Source: Photobacterium rosenbergii (lineage in GTDB: Bacteria > Pseudomonadota > Gammaproteobacteria > Enterobacterales > Vibrionaceae). Taken from it: DNA of 64,000 bases. The stretch lies in the NCBI RefSeq assembly GCF_003026455.1, contig NZ_PYMB01000008.1, forward strand, positions 111,463 through 175,462, in the 5' to 3' direction. Shown here piece after piece: positions 45,882-54,883 of this stretch. The first letter of the stretch is position 1; each line of letters opens with the position of its first letter. Below the pieces are notes generated by a model. That model was given only the letters and a program-made list of their open reading frames with translations. It did no database searches and was not told where the DNA came from. The position numbers were made by a program, and so were the translations under genes.

Positions 45882-47228
45882 ATGACTAGAAAATATTTCG
45901 GCACCGATGGCGTGCGTGGCAAAGTGGGTGAGTACCCAATTACCCCTGATTTTGCATTAAAACTTGGCTGGGCGGCAGGGCGTGTATTGTCACGGCTTGG
46001 AACTAAAAAAGTAATTATCGGTAAAGATACTCGTATTTCAGGTTACATGCTGGAGTCGGCGTTGGAAGCAGGTCTTTCAGCGGCGGGTATCAATGCAATT
46101 CTGACCGGTCCGATCCCGACACCGGCCGTCGCTTATCTGACGAAAACTTTTCGTGCAGAAGCGGGTATCGTGATCAGTGCATCCCATAACCCATATTACG
46201 ATAACGGTATCAAGTTCTTCTCTGAAAGCGGTGAGAAACTGCCGGATGAAGTTGAGTTTGCTATCGAAGCAGAGCTAGACAAAGATATCCAGTGCGTATC
46301 ATCTGATTTGCTGGGTAAAGCTAAGCGAATGGACGATGCGGCTGGCCGTTACATTGAGTTTTGTAAAGGGACTTTCCCATCGTCTTTGTCCCTTGCGGGC
46401 ATGAAGCTGGTAGTAGATTGCGCTAACGGTGCGGCTTACCACATTGCCCCTGCGGTATTTAGCGAGTTGGGTGCTGAGGTAATTGCCATTGGTGATAAAC
46501 CAAACGGCCTCAACATTAACGAAAAGTGCGGCGCGACATCTATGGGTATGCTTCAAGAAGCGGTCGTCGAGCACAAGGCTGATATGGGTATTGCCCTAGA
46601 CGGCGATAGTGACCGTATTATGATGGTCGACAGCCAAGGAAACGTGATTGACGGTGACCAGATCCTATTTGTACTGGCGAAGCAGGCACTGATTGACGGC
46701 CAGCTAAAAGGTGGTGTTGTAGGTACCCTGATGTCAAACATGGGCCTAGAAGTTGCTTTGGGTAAATTGGGTATCCCATTTGTTCGCGCCAATGTTGGTG
46801 ACCGTTACGTGATGGAGCAACTTCTTGAGCGTAATTGGTGGCTTGGCGGTGAAAACTCGGGCCACGTGATTTGCCGTAACCTGGTAACTACAGGAGATGC
46901 TATTGTTGCAGCCCTTCAGGTGCTGGCAGTGGTATCACGAAGCGGTAAGAGCTTGGACACTTTGGTTGCTGATATGCCGATGATGCCTCAAATCTTGATT
47001 AACGTGCGTTTCGGTGGTGAAAACCAGCCTCTGGAATCTGAACTGGTTAAAGCTGCTGTGGTTGACGCAGAAAAAGCCATGGAAGTGGGTACAGATACGC
47101 CTAAAGGCCGTATCTTACTGCGTAAATCTGGCACTGAACCACTTATCCGCGTAATGGCAGAAGCGGAAACTGCAGAGATGGCACAGCAATGGGCTGAGCA
47201 CATCGCTGAAGCGGTTAAAGCTGCCTGA
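45882..47228 (+). CDS. glmM: Phosphoglucosamine mutase GlmM
   Basis: 448 residues. Starts with [22 protein letters not shown] and carries the phosphoserine loop [18 protein letters not shown] (Ser101), the metal site [10 protein letters not shown] and the sugar-binding GGENSGH. It converts GlcN-6-P to GlcN-1-P, the substrate of GlmU, its upstream neighbour. The usual glmM lies by folP, so this is probably a second copy, but the window cannot prove that. Confidence 0.95.
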   Translation: MTRKYFGTDGVRGKVGEYPITPDFALKLGWAAGRVLSRLGTKKVIIGKDTRISGYMLESALEAGLSAAGINAILTGPIPTPAVAYLTKTFRAEAGIVISASHNPYYDNGIKFFSESGEKLPDEVEFAIEAELDKDIQCVSSDLLGKAKRMDDAAGRYIEFCKGTFPSSLSLAGMKLVVDCANGAAYHIAPAVFSELGAEVIAIGDKPNGLNINEKCGATSMGMLQEAVVEHKADMGIALDGDSDRIMMVDSQGNVIDGDQILFVLAKQALIDGQLKGGVVGTLMSNMGLEVALGKLGIPFVRANVGDRYVMEQLLERNWWLGGENSGHVICRNLVTTGDAIVAALQVLAVVSRSGKSLDTLVADMPMMPQILINVRFGGENQPLESELVKAAVVDAEKAMEVGTDTPKGRILLRKSGTEPLIRVMAEAETAEMAQQWAEHIAEAVKAA

Positions 47229-47252
47229 TTTTTATGCTGTAAAACCTAAAAT

Positions 47253-47286
47253 GGGCGGTACCTCTGATGAGGTATCGCCCTTTTTC
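47253..47286 (+). terminator. Terminator after glmM
   Basis: GGGCGGTACCTC (47253-47264) and GAGGTATCGCCC (47269-47280, one G-U pair) around TGAT, with five T. Confidence 0.9.
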
Positions 47287-47498
47287 GTTTTAGCGGCTAG
47301 AAAATTTCTTATGCAGCAAGACCTCAAATGATGGCTAAGCACGTGACTGACCTCCTGTCTAAGGTACTATTGGCTTTTTCTTGGGCTGCAAAGCTGGTTT
47401 ATATCCGGTAAACTGCCAGCTCAATTTTTTGTGTATTTAGGAAAGATGTCTAACGGCGAGGCCAAGAAGATAGCTTCCATATAAGAGTGAAGGACAAT

Positions 47499-47930
47499 AT
47501 GTTTAACAAGATCCTGGTTGTTTGTGTAGGGAATATCTGCCGCTCTCCATCTGGTGAGTATTTGCTCAAGCACCATCTTCCAAACAAACATATCGCATCT
47601 GCTGGTGTAGGTGCCTTGGTAGGAAAGCCCGCAGACAAAACTGCAGCAGAAGTCGCACTAGAGCATGGTATCAGCCTAGAAGGCCATGTTGCCCAGCAAC
47701 TTACCAGTGAGTTGTGCAAAGAGTACGACTTGATCTTGGTGATGGAAAAGGGCCATATCGAAGCGGTGACAGGTATCGCCCCGGAAGCGCGCGGCAAAAC
47801 CATGCTGTTTGGTCAGTGGATTGGCCAGAAAGATATTCCAGACCCATATCGCCAGAGCCGTGAAGCATTTGATTTTGCCTATGAACTGATCGATGATTCG
47901 GCGAAAGCGTGGGCGAAAAAAATCAGTTAA
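47499..47930 (+). CDS. wzb: Low-molecular-weight protein tyrosine phosphatase Wzb
   Basis: 143 residues from ATG 47499, with AAGGA just upstream. It has the C(X)5R P-loop at Cys9-Arg15 (CVGNICRSP) and the catalytic-acid DPY near the end (IPDPYRQS). Wzb removes phosphates from the Tyr tail of Wzc so that capsule assembly can cycle. It is normally encoded between wza and wzc. Here it is about 20 kb from them and alone, with no kinase beside it. Confidence 0.92.
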   Translation: MFNKILVVCVGNICRSPSGEYLLKHHLPNKHIASAGVGALVGKPADKTAAEVALEHGISLEGHVAQQLTSELCKEYDLILVMEKGHIEAVTGIAPEARGKTMLFGQWIGQKDIPDPYRQSREAFDFAYELIDDSAKAWAKKIS

Positions 47931-48086
47931 ATAGTACTTTTGATAACAGGTAAGTTGCTGCTAAATATAAGCGATAGTCTGCAACATAATTAATAGTACG
48001 CTAATGATTAAAGGAAGTGTTTATATTATTTATTTGTATGCCTATTGCGAATATAAAATATAGATAACTATTAACGGAACTCTTTC

Positions 48087-48100
48087 AATGATAATCATTA
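48087..48100. promoter_or_regulatory. Fur-box-like operator upstream of polysaccharide locus 2
   Basis: AATGATAATCATTA matches fourteen consecutive bases of the 19-bp Fur consensus, including the full ATGATAATCAT inverted repeat. The outer bases do not match. It lies in the 475-bp gap between wzb and rmlB copy 2, before the ops element. Binding is predicted, not shown. I could not fix a -35/-10 pair. Confidence 0.6.
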
Positions 48101-48266
48101 AAAGAGTGAAAAATTGAATAGATTTTGTGCATTCCGAAATGTACTTTTAATGGCGAAAATTTGGCCCCTAGAAGATCACCTGCAACCTTGCTGATAAAAT
48201 AGGATAAGCATATAATTTATCGTTTTTAGTTGAATTCGAGATGGTTGAATAGCAAGTAGGGGCTTT

Positions 48267-48285
48267 ACCTAAGGGCGGTAGCATG
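48267..48285 (+). promoter_or_regulatory. ops/JUMPstart element of polysaccharide locus 2
   Basis: The same 19 bases as at 23808-23826, with ops core GGCGGTAGCATG at 48274-48285. It lies 120 bp before rmlB copy 2, the more usual distance. It marks the 5' leader of the second RfaH-type operon. Confidence 0.92.
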
Positions 48286-48405
48286 TCTTTTTTGTCGCAT
48301 TTTAGAGCTGCTGTTAAAAGGACAAGTTAGCTAAACCAATGAGACGGCTTTGGGCTGTGTTGCAGCTTATCGTATTTGATAGTGAATTGATAAAATCAGG
48401 TGTTT

Positions 48406-49470
48406 ATGAAAATTTTAGTTACAGGTGGAGCGGGCTTTATCGGCTCAGCTGTTATTAGGCATATTATTGAAAATACAGAAGACTCTGTCATCAATGTTGA
48501 TAAGCTAACATATGCTGGTAATTTAGAGTCATTGACTTCAGTTGAAAGCCATGAGCGCTACGCTTTTGAACAAGTTGATATTTGCGAAAGAGCCGCCTTA
48601 GATCTCATTTTTGAGGAACATAAGCCGGATGCTGTTATGCACTTAGCTGCTGAAAGCCATGTTGATCGTTCTATTGATGGGCCTGCTGCATTCATCGAAA
48701 CTAATATCATCGGTACATATAACCTATTAGAAGCTGCCCGTAGCTACTGGAATAAACTAGAAGAAACCGAAAAAAAATCATTTCGTTTCCATCATATCTC
48801 TACTGATGAAGTATACGGTGATCTGGAGGGGACAGATGATCTGTTCACTGAATCAACCCCGTACGCGCCAAGTAGCCCATATTCAGCCTCTAAAGCATCA
48901 AGTGACCACCTAGTTCGAGCCTGGTTACGTACTTACGGCATGCCAACGGTCGTAACCAACTGCTCAAACAACTATGGTCCGTATCATTTTCCTGAAAAAT
49001 TGATTCCTTTGATGATCCTTAATGCTTTAGACGGTAAGCCACTTCCTGTTTATGGTGACGGAATGCAGATCCGTGACTGGTTGTTTGTTGAAGATCATGC
49101 TCGGGCGTTGTACACAGTTGTGACGAAGGGTGTAGTAGGCGAAACGTATAACATTGGTGGTCATAATGAAAAAGCCAATATCGAAGTCGTAAAAACAATT
49201 TGTAACTTACTCGAAGAACTGGTTCCAGCGAAACCTAACGGTGTAGAGCGCTATGAAGATTTGATTACTTTTGTGACAGATCGACCTGGTCATGACGTTC
49301 GTTATGCAATCGACGCGACTAAGATTGCTAATGAGTTGAATTGGACACCGGAAGAAACATTCGAAACGGGTATTAGGAAAACTGTTGAGTGGTATTTAAA
49401 TAATAAGTCATGGTGGAGTCGTGTACTTGATGGCTCGTACAGTATGGAACGTTTAGGTAGTCAAGGCTAA
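48406..49470 (+). CDS. rmlB: dTDP-glucose 4,6-dehydratase RmlB (copy 2)
   Basis: 354 residues from ATG 48406 with CAGG just upstream. A GTG at 48400 would add two residues. Same motifs as copy 1 ([22 protein letters not shown]) and about 42 substitutions by hand count, mostly in residues 50-75 and 115-125. First gene after the second ops element. It supplies the dTDP-rhamnose pathway to locus 2. Confidence 0.97.
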   Translation: MKILVTGGAGFIGSAVIRHIIENTEDSVINVDKLTYAGNLESLTSVESHERYAFEQVDICERAALDLIFEEHKPDAVMHLAAESHVDRSIDGPAAFIETNIIGTYNLLEAARSYWNKLEETEKKSFRFHHISTDEVYGDLEGTDDLFTESTPYAPSSPYSASKASSDHLVRAWLRTYGMPTVVTNCSNNYGPYHFPEKLIPLMILNALDGKPLPVYGDGMQIRDWLFVEDHARALYTVVTKGVVGETYNIGGHNEKANIEVVKTICNLLEELVPAKPNGVERYEDLITFVTDRPGHDVRYAIDATKIANELNWTPEETFETGIRKTVEWYLNNKSWWSRVLDGSYSMERLGSQG

Positions 49471-49480
49471 GGAAACCATT

Positions 49481-50353
49481 ATGAAAGGAATAATCCTTGC
49501 GGGTGGTTCTGGAACTCGCTTGTACCCAATTACTCGAGGTGTATCTAAGCAGTTGCTTCCTGTTTATGATAAACCAATGATTTATTACCCGCTTGCAACC
49601 ATTATGCTAGCGGGTATTCGTGATGTGCTGATTATCACGACCCCTGAAGACAATGAATCATTCAAGCGCTTACTTGGCGATGGCTCTGATTTTGGTGTGA
49701 ATCTGGAATATGCCATTCAGCCAAGCCCTGATGGTTTGGCACAGGCCTTTATTATTGGGGAAGAGTTTATCGGTGATGAGAGTTGTTGTTTAATTCTTGG
49801 CGATAATATCTTCTATGGGCAATCATTCTCACGGACCCTTCGTAACGCTGCTGAACGTGGAAGCGGCGCAACAGTGTTTGGTTACCAAGTAAAGGATCCC
49901 GAACGTTTTGGTGTTGTTGAATTCGACACTGAAATGAAGGCTGTTTCTATAGAAGAAAAGCCGATTGAGCCGAAGTCAAACTATGCCGTAACTGGATTAT
50001 ATTTTTACGATAATCGTGTTGTTGATTTTGCAAAACGGGTAAAACCTTCGGAGCGAGGAGAGTTAGAGATCACATCTATTAATCAGATGTACTTAGAAGA
50101 GGGCGCTTTGAATGTTGAACTGTTGGGTAGAGGTTTTGCCTGGTTAGATACTGGAACGCATGAGAGTTTGCATGAAGCATCTTCTTTTGTTCAGACAATT
50201 GAAAACGTTCAGGGTTTAAAGGTTGCTTGCCTTGAAGAAGTTGCTTGGCGCAATGGGTGGTTATCTGATGAAGAATTGCTTGAAAAAGCACAGCCAATGT
50301 TGAAAAACGAATACGGTCGTTACCTAAAGTCATTAGTTAGCGAAAAACGTTAA
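49481..50353 (+). CDS. rmlA: Glucose-1-phosphate thymidylyltransferase RmlA (copy 2)
   Basis: 290 residues with [20 protein letters not shown] and DNIFYGQ. Residues 1-40 differ from copy 1 only at YYPLATIM versus YYPLSTLM. Makes dTDP-glucose. It follows rmlB by 10 bp. Two functional-looking copies of this allosteric first enzyme may matter for control of rhamnose supply. Confidence 0.97.
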   Translation: MKGIILAGGSGTRLYPITRGVSKQLLPVYDKPMIYYPLATIMLAGIRDVLIITTPEDNESFKRLLGDGSDFGVNLEYAIQPSPDGLAQAFIIGEEFIGDESCCLILGDNIFYGQSFSRTLRNAAERGSGATVFGYQVKDPERFGVVEFDTEMKAVSIEEKPIEPKSNYAVTGLYFYDNRVVDFAKRVKPSERGELEITSINQMYLEEGALNVELLGRGFAWLDTGTHESLHEASSFVQTIENVQGLKVACLEEVAWRNGWLSDEELLEKAQPMLKNEYGRYLKSLVSEKR

Positions 50354-50364
50354 GCCTACATGAT

Positions 50365-51252
50365 ATGAAAATGAATATGCTAAAAGTTTTAATTACTGGT
50401 TGTCATGGGCAAGTTGGAAGCTTATTGGTAGAGCAACTGTCAAATAAAGCAACAGTAATGGCTGTTGATCGTAATGAGCTAGATATTACTGACGAAAGCG
50501 CTGTTGAAAAAGCGGTTTCGAGCTTTCAGCCTGACATCATTATCAACGCCGCAGCGCATACTGCGGTTGATCGGGCCGAGGAAGAAACCTCCTTGTCTTA
50601 TCAGATAAACCGTGATGGCCCTATGTTTCTTGCCCGTGCAGCAGAAAAAATTAATGCTGCGATGATTCATATCTCAACAGATTATGTTTTTTCTGGCGAC
50701 GATGAAGGCGAGTATAGTGAAACCGATAAGCCCGATCCGCAAGGTGTATATGGCCAGAGCAAACTAGCGGGTGAGTTAGTTGTTGCAGAGGCATGTGAAC
50801 GCCACATTATTTTACGCACGGCATGGGTATTTGGTGAGCATGGTAATAACTTTGTCAAAACGATGCTTCGTCTTGGTCGTGAACGTGATCGATTGGGTAT
50901 TGTAGGCGATCAATTTGGTGGTCCGACGTATGCCGGTGATATTGCCGCTACCCTTATTAAAATTGCTAAAAAAATTCAAGCAGATGAAGAAGTTCAATGG
51001 GGCGTTTACCATTACTCTGGAGCACCAAGTGTTAGTTGGTTCGAGTTTGCTAGCTATATTTTCGAACAAGCTAAATGTCAAGGTGTGCTGGAAAAGTTGC
51101 CTGAGTTAAGCAGTATCACTACAGTTGAATACCCAACACCTGCTAAGCGCCCGGCAAACTCGAAATTATCTATGGATAAAATTGAGAGCGAATTTGGTAT
51201 CAATGCTAGCGATTGGAAATCAGCTCTAGCAAACATTAAATCATATCAATAA
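50365..51252 (+). CDS. rmlD: dTDP-4-dehydrorhamnose reductase RmlD (copy 2)
   Basis: 295 residues if started at ATG 50365. Starting at 50377 (MLKVLITGCHGQVG) would match copy 1 better, and no ribosome site decides between them. Motifs HISTDYVFSG and YGQSKLAGE carry the active-site Tyr/Lys. Last enzyme of dTDP-rhamnose synthesis. More diverged from copy 1 than RmlA or RmlB are. Confidence 0.95.
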   Translation: MKMNMLKVLITGCHGQVGSLLVEQLSNKATVMAVDRNELDITDESAVEKAVSSFQPDIIINAAAHTAVDRAEEETSLSYQINRDGPMFLARAAEKINAAMIHISTDYVFSGDDEGEYSETDKPDPQGVYGQSKLAGELVVAEACERHIILRTAWVFGEHGNNFVKTMLRLGRERDRLGIVGDQFGGPTYAGDIAATLIKIAKKIQADEEVQWGVYHYSGAPSVSWFEFASYIFEQAKCQGVLEKLPELSSITTVEYPTPAKRPANSKLSMDKIESEFGINASDWKSALANIKSYQ

Positions 51253-51265
51253 TTAATAAAATTTA

Positions 51266-51294
51266 AGTACCCAACTATAGTTGGGTACTGTTTT
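51266..51294 (+). terminator. Hairpin between rmlD and rmlC (copy 2)
   Basis: AGTACCCAAC (51266-51275) and GTTGGGTACT (51280-51289) around TATA, then GTTTT. A perfect stem within the operon that may attenuate transcription unless antiterminated. The corresponding gap in copy 1 lacks it. Confidence 0.7.
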
Positions 51295-51306
51295 AAGAGA
51301 GTTAAA

Positions 51307-51873
51307 ATGAAAGTCATTGATACTAATATCCCTGATGTAAAAATTATTGAGCCAACAGTTTTTGGTGATGAACGTGGTTTCTTTATGGAAACTTGGCAGC
51401 AAAAGAAATTTGAAGAGTTGGTAACACCTCGTTTTTTTGTCCAAGATAATCATTCAAAATCGAAGAAAGGCATTTTGCGTGGGCTACATTATCAAACAGA
51501 AAATACGCAAGGTAAGCTAGTTCGTGTTGTTTCTGGTGAGGTCTATGATGTTGCAGTAGATCTTCGTGAAGACTCTGAGACTTTTGGTCAATGGGTAGGT
51601 GTGTATCTTTCAGCTGAAAACAAGAAACAACTTTGGGTACCAGAAGGATTTGCTCATGGCTTTTTAGTAACAAGTGATGAGGCTGAGTTTGTGTATAAAT
51701 GTACAGATTACTACAATCCAGCAGCAGAGCATTCGATAAAATGGAATGATACTGAGTTAAAAATAGAATGGCCAATTGAGATAGAACCTATATTATCTGA
51801 TAAAGATAATTTTTCATCAGTAAATTTCAAAGATGCAATAAAACTAAAATCTGATAATAGTGGATCAAAGTAG
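51307..51873 (+). CDS. rmlC: dTDP-4-dehydrorhamnose 3,5-epimerase RmlC (copy 2)
   Basis: 188 residues: FGDERGFFMETWQQ, LRGLHYQ, WVPEGFAHGF as in copy 1, with a diverged and longer C-terminus (FKDAIKLKSDNSGSK). Ribosome site AAGAGAGTT lies just before the ATG. The next gene starts three bases after its stop. Confidence 0.96.
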   Translation: MKVIDTNIPDVKIIEPTVFGDERGFFMETWQQKKFEELVTPRFFVQDNHSKSKKGILRGLHYQTENTQGKLVRVVSGEVYDVAVDLREDSETFGQWVGVYLSAENKKQLWVPEGFAHGFLVTSDEAEFVYKCTDYYNPAAEHSIKWNDTELKIEWPIEIEPILSDKDNFSSVNFKDAIKLKSDNSGSK

Positions 51874-51876
51874 ATA

Positions 51877-52947
51877 ATGAGCGAAGAGTTTGATAATGGG
51901 TATCATAGGATGAAATTGAATGGCAAAGACGAACTGAAGGGGATCATTTCCATTCTCATGCAAGGAAAATGGTTGATTTTAACGATCACTATAGCGTTCA
52001 TGATCATTGGTGCAACGGTCGCTTTCAGTGTTCAACCATGGTGGACATCAAAAGCAAAAATAACGAAACCGATGATTTCAGATTATCCGGTGCTTTATTC
52101 AAATGTGAAGTCGTTGTCGCCCTACTTTAGTATAGAAAGTAGAAGTGGACAAATGATCGTAGACAAGTCGTTGGAGTCGATAATTGATGATGAATTAATA
52201 TTTGATATGTTCTTATCGAACTTCGATAGCAATAATAATAAGCAAGAGTTCATCAGAGAAAACAGTGATTTTCAATCTTTATTTGATGGCAAAGAATTTG
52301 ATACTGAGAATGCTAGAGACAACTTTATATCATCACTACTTCAATTGATTAAACTTGAGAAGTTAAAGTACAGCGATGATATTATAGTATCTATTCAGCT
52401 AACTTCTCAAAATGGCGCGAAAGATGCTCTAGAAAGTTATATTAATTTTGTAAACAAAAAAGTAGTCACACAAATATTGAACAATCTGCAAGCGATAGTT
52501 GGAGCAAAGAAAGATTTAATATTGAGTAAAATATCACTTCTAGAAGATGAATTAAAATTTAAGATTGAGTTAGAGAAGAAAAAAACTCAGATGGCTATAA
52601 AAATTGCAGAAGCTGCAAATATACAAAAGCCAATACTTACACCAAATGATAGCGAGAAGTATTTTTCAATTGCCTTGGGAGCGGAAGCGTTAAATGAAAA
52701 ATTTAAAGTTCTAAAGTCTTTGGACAATCATGATTTATTTTCAGGTGATATAAATTATTACAAGACACAATTAAAACATTTGAATTCGTCGGTTGTTAAT
52801 GATTTGACCTTACAATCATTTAATTATCTGGATCAACCGAGTTACCCATTTGGAAAAGATAAGCCTAAACGTTTATTCATTTTGATTTTAAGTATGATCT
52901 TTGGGTTTGTAACCGGTGTTGTGTTTGTTATTTTTAGAAAGTTATGA
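51877..52947 (+). CDS. wzz: Wzz-type chain-length determinant protein
   Basis: 356 residues with a membrane helix near each end (WLILTITIAFMIIGATVAFS; LFILILSMIFGFVTGVVFVIF), a proline-rich segment just before the second (QPSYPFGKDKPKR) and a long helical periplasmic middle. That is the layout of Wzz, which sets O-antigen length. No kinase domain follows. It suggests that locus 2 makes a length-controlled Wzy-dependent polymer. Confidence 0.9.
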   Translation: MSEEFDNGYHRMKLNGKDELKGIISILMQGKWLILTITIAFMIIGATVAFSVQPWWTSKAKITKPMISDYPVLYSNVKSLSPYFSIESRSGQMIVDKSLESIIDDELIFDMFLSNFDSNNNKQEFIRENSDFQSLFDGKEFDTENARDNFISSLLQLIKLEKLKYSDDIIVSIQLTSQNGAKDALESYINFVNKKVVTQILNNLQAIVGAKKDLILSKISLLEDELKFKIELEKKKTQMAIKIAEAANIQKPILTPNDSEKYFSIALGAEALNEKFKVLKSLDNHDLFSGDINYYKTQLKHLNSSVVNDLTLQSFNYLDQPSYPFGKDKPKRLFILILSMIFGFVTGVVFVIFRKL

Positions 52948-52983
52948 TTATTAACAGACAACTTGTTAAATTAGGTTGATTTT

Positions 52984-53760
52984 ATGAGTGTTTTTATAGC
53001 TGTTGTCTCACATGGACATGCAGACTTAATAAAGAAACTAGGTACATTAAAATGTCTTGCAAAAGAATTTAATGTAGTTGTGAAAAATAACAAGCCTGAA
53101 GATATAGAAAGTTACTGTAAGGAAAATGGAATATCGCTAATCGATAAAAGTTATGGGTTAGGGTTTGGTGAAAATAACAATTGTATTTTTGAATATTGCC
53201 GTAGTGATTTGGGCATGAAGGAGTCTGATCACTTTATTTGTCTTAATCCTGATGTAAAAGTGGGTAATGATCAAATAAGTAAATTAATAGAACTGATGAT
53301 TCTAGATAACATAAAAATAGCAGGGATTAACCTCTACAAAGATTCAAACTATACAGTTTATGATAATTCAGTTAGGGATTTTCCACAATTTTTTGATTTT
53401 GCATCATCCTATTTAAGCAAGGAAAACAAAACTATTATAGACAAAAGAAAAATTGTTAATCCGAAAAAAGTAGGTTGGATAGCGGGATCGTTTCTTGCCT
53501 TCAGAGCAAGTCATTTTGAAAACCTTTTAGGATTTAATGAAAGATTTTTTATGTATTGTGAAGATATTGACATTTGTTACAGATCAAATGAAATTAATGA
53601 GCCAATAACATATTTCCCTAATATAAAAGCTTTACATTTAGCGCAGCATAGTAATAGAAAGTTATTTAGTATGCATTTCTTATGGCATGTGAAGAGTATT
53701 CTAATTTATTGCTTTGGGAAAAAATTGAAGGTTAAGTCACGGTTGGAAAAAAATGGCTAA
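52984..53760 (+). CDS. GT2-family glycosyltransferase (locus 2)
   Basis: 258 residues resembling rhamnosyl-type GT2 proteins: VVSHGHADLIKKL start, YGLGFGENNN, a DXD-like LNPDVKVG, GWIAGSFLAFRASHF and YCEDIDICYRS. The N-terminal strand is shorter than usual. It begins the very A/T-rich serotype-specific core of locus 2 and overlaps the next gene. Confidence 0.82.
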   Translation: MSVFIAVVSHGHADLIKKLGTLKCLAKEFNVVVKNNKPEDIESYCKENGISLIDKSYGLGFGENNNCIFEYCRSDLGMKESDHFICLNPDVKVGNDQISKLIELMILDNIKIAGINLYKDSNYTVYDNSVRDFPQFFDFASSYLSKENKTIIDKRKIVNPKKVGWIAGSFLAFRASHFENLLGFNERFFMYCEDIDICYRSNEINEPITYFPNIKALHLAQHSNRKLFSMHFLWHVKSILIYCFGKKLKVKSRLEKNG

Positions 53761-54883
53761 TGTGATTATGTACCTTTTGTATTTGAGAGCAATAATCATA
53801 TTGCCTTTTTTATTCTTACTCAAAATTATTAGTCCTAATAAAAAAACAACTTGGATATTTTCATCTTGGAAAGGTTTAAAGATATCTGATAATAGCAAGT
53901 ATTTTTACCTGTATCTTTGTGATAAAGAGCCAGAGGTTAACCTAATCTGGATCGTAAAAGATAGGAGTTTAGTTAAAAATACTAGTACATTATACTACTT
54001 AAGCCTGAAAGGCTTATATTATCAGTTAACTGCAGAGGCCTGTTTCTTTACTCATTCTATATTAAGCGATTTTCTTGGGCTTTATATTAAGTTATCTACA
54101 GCAAAAAAAGTACAACTCTGGCACGGGTCTCCTTATAAAAGGATAATGTACGATGCAAAAGGAAATTGGCTTTCTGACTTAAAGAAAAAAATCTTCGATA
54201 AATCTGATCTCTATATATGTGCAAATGATTTTTTCAAGGACTATATGGTTTCAGCATTTAGAGATGAAAGCTCAAAGTTTATTAGTTCAGGCCTTCCAAG
54301 AGTATGTGTTCCTGACAGTATAGAAAGCAGCAAAAAAAAATGTTTTATATACATGCCAACATTTAGAGATGGATATGAGTTTTCTCCACTATTTAAATTT
54401 GAAAGCTACGGTTGGGATGTAAATTTTATTAATGATAGCTTGAAACGTTTAGATTCTAAACTTATTATTAGATTGCATCCAAATGAAAAGTTAAGCCAAT
54501 GCGTCATAGATGAAATTGAAAGTGCGTCCAATATTATATTAGATGAAAGTGATGATATATATGAAAATGTATTTAAATACGATGCTCTAATTACCGACTA
54601 TTCAAGTATTGTTTTTGATTTCATGGCGGTGAGAAAGCCTATTATATTTGCACCATTCGATTTGGAAGAGTATCAAGAGCAAACAAGAGGTGTTTACTTT
54701 TCATATTCTGATATTTCTGTTAAACCATATGCAAAGAATTGGAGCGAAGTTATTGACTTATTGAAACGTCTATCTGACTACCCCCTTAATGACTTGGAAC
54801 AAAAGGCTGAAAAATTCTCACAGGATAAAAATATTAATAGCTCTGAATATATACACAATCAAGTAGTGCGGAGATTCTTTTAG
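53753..54883 (+). CDS. CDP-glycerol glycerophosphotransferase family protein
   Basis: 376 residues. An N-terminal hydrophobic stretch precedes a GT-B-like domain with TagB/TagF-type motifs: QLWHGSPYKRIMYD, IRLHPNEKL and LITDYSSIVFDFMAVRKP. Such enzymes move glycerol phosphate from CDP-glycerol to an acceptor. Here one unit or a few may be added to a sugar. A glycerol-3-phosphate cytidylyltransferase is encoded four genes later, which supports the substrate. It is a teichoic-acid-type enzyme in a Gram-negative locus. Confidence 0.88.
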   Translation: MANVIMYLLYLRAIIILPFLFLLKIISPNKKTTWIFSSWKGLKISDNSKYFYLYLCDKEPEVNLIWIVKDRSLVKNTSTLYYLSLKGLYYQLTAEACFFTHSILSDFLGLYIKLSTAKKVQLWHGSPYKRIMYDAKGNWLSDLKKKIFDKSDLYICANDFFKDYMVSAFRDESSKFISSGLPRVCVPDSIESSKKKCFIYMPTFRDGYEFSPLFKFESYGWDVNFINDSLKRLDSKLIIRLHPNEKLSQCVIDEIESASNIILDESDDIYENVFKYDALITDYSSIVFDFMAVRKPIIFAPFDLEEYQEQTRGVYFSYSDISVKPYAKNWSEVIDLLKRLSDYPLNDLEQKAEKFSQDKNINSSEYIHNQVVRRFF

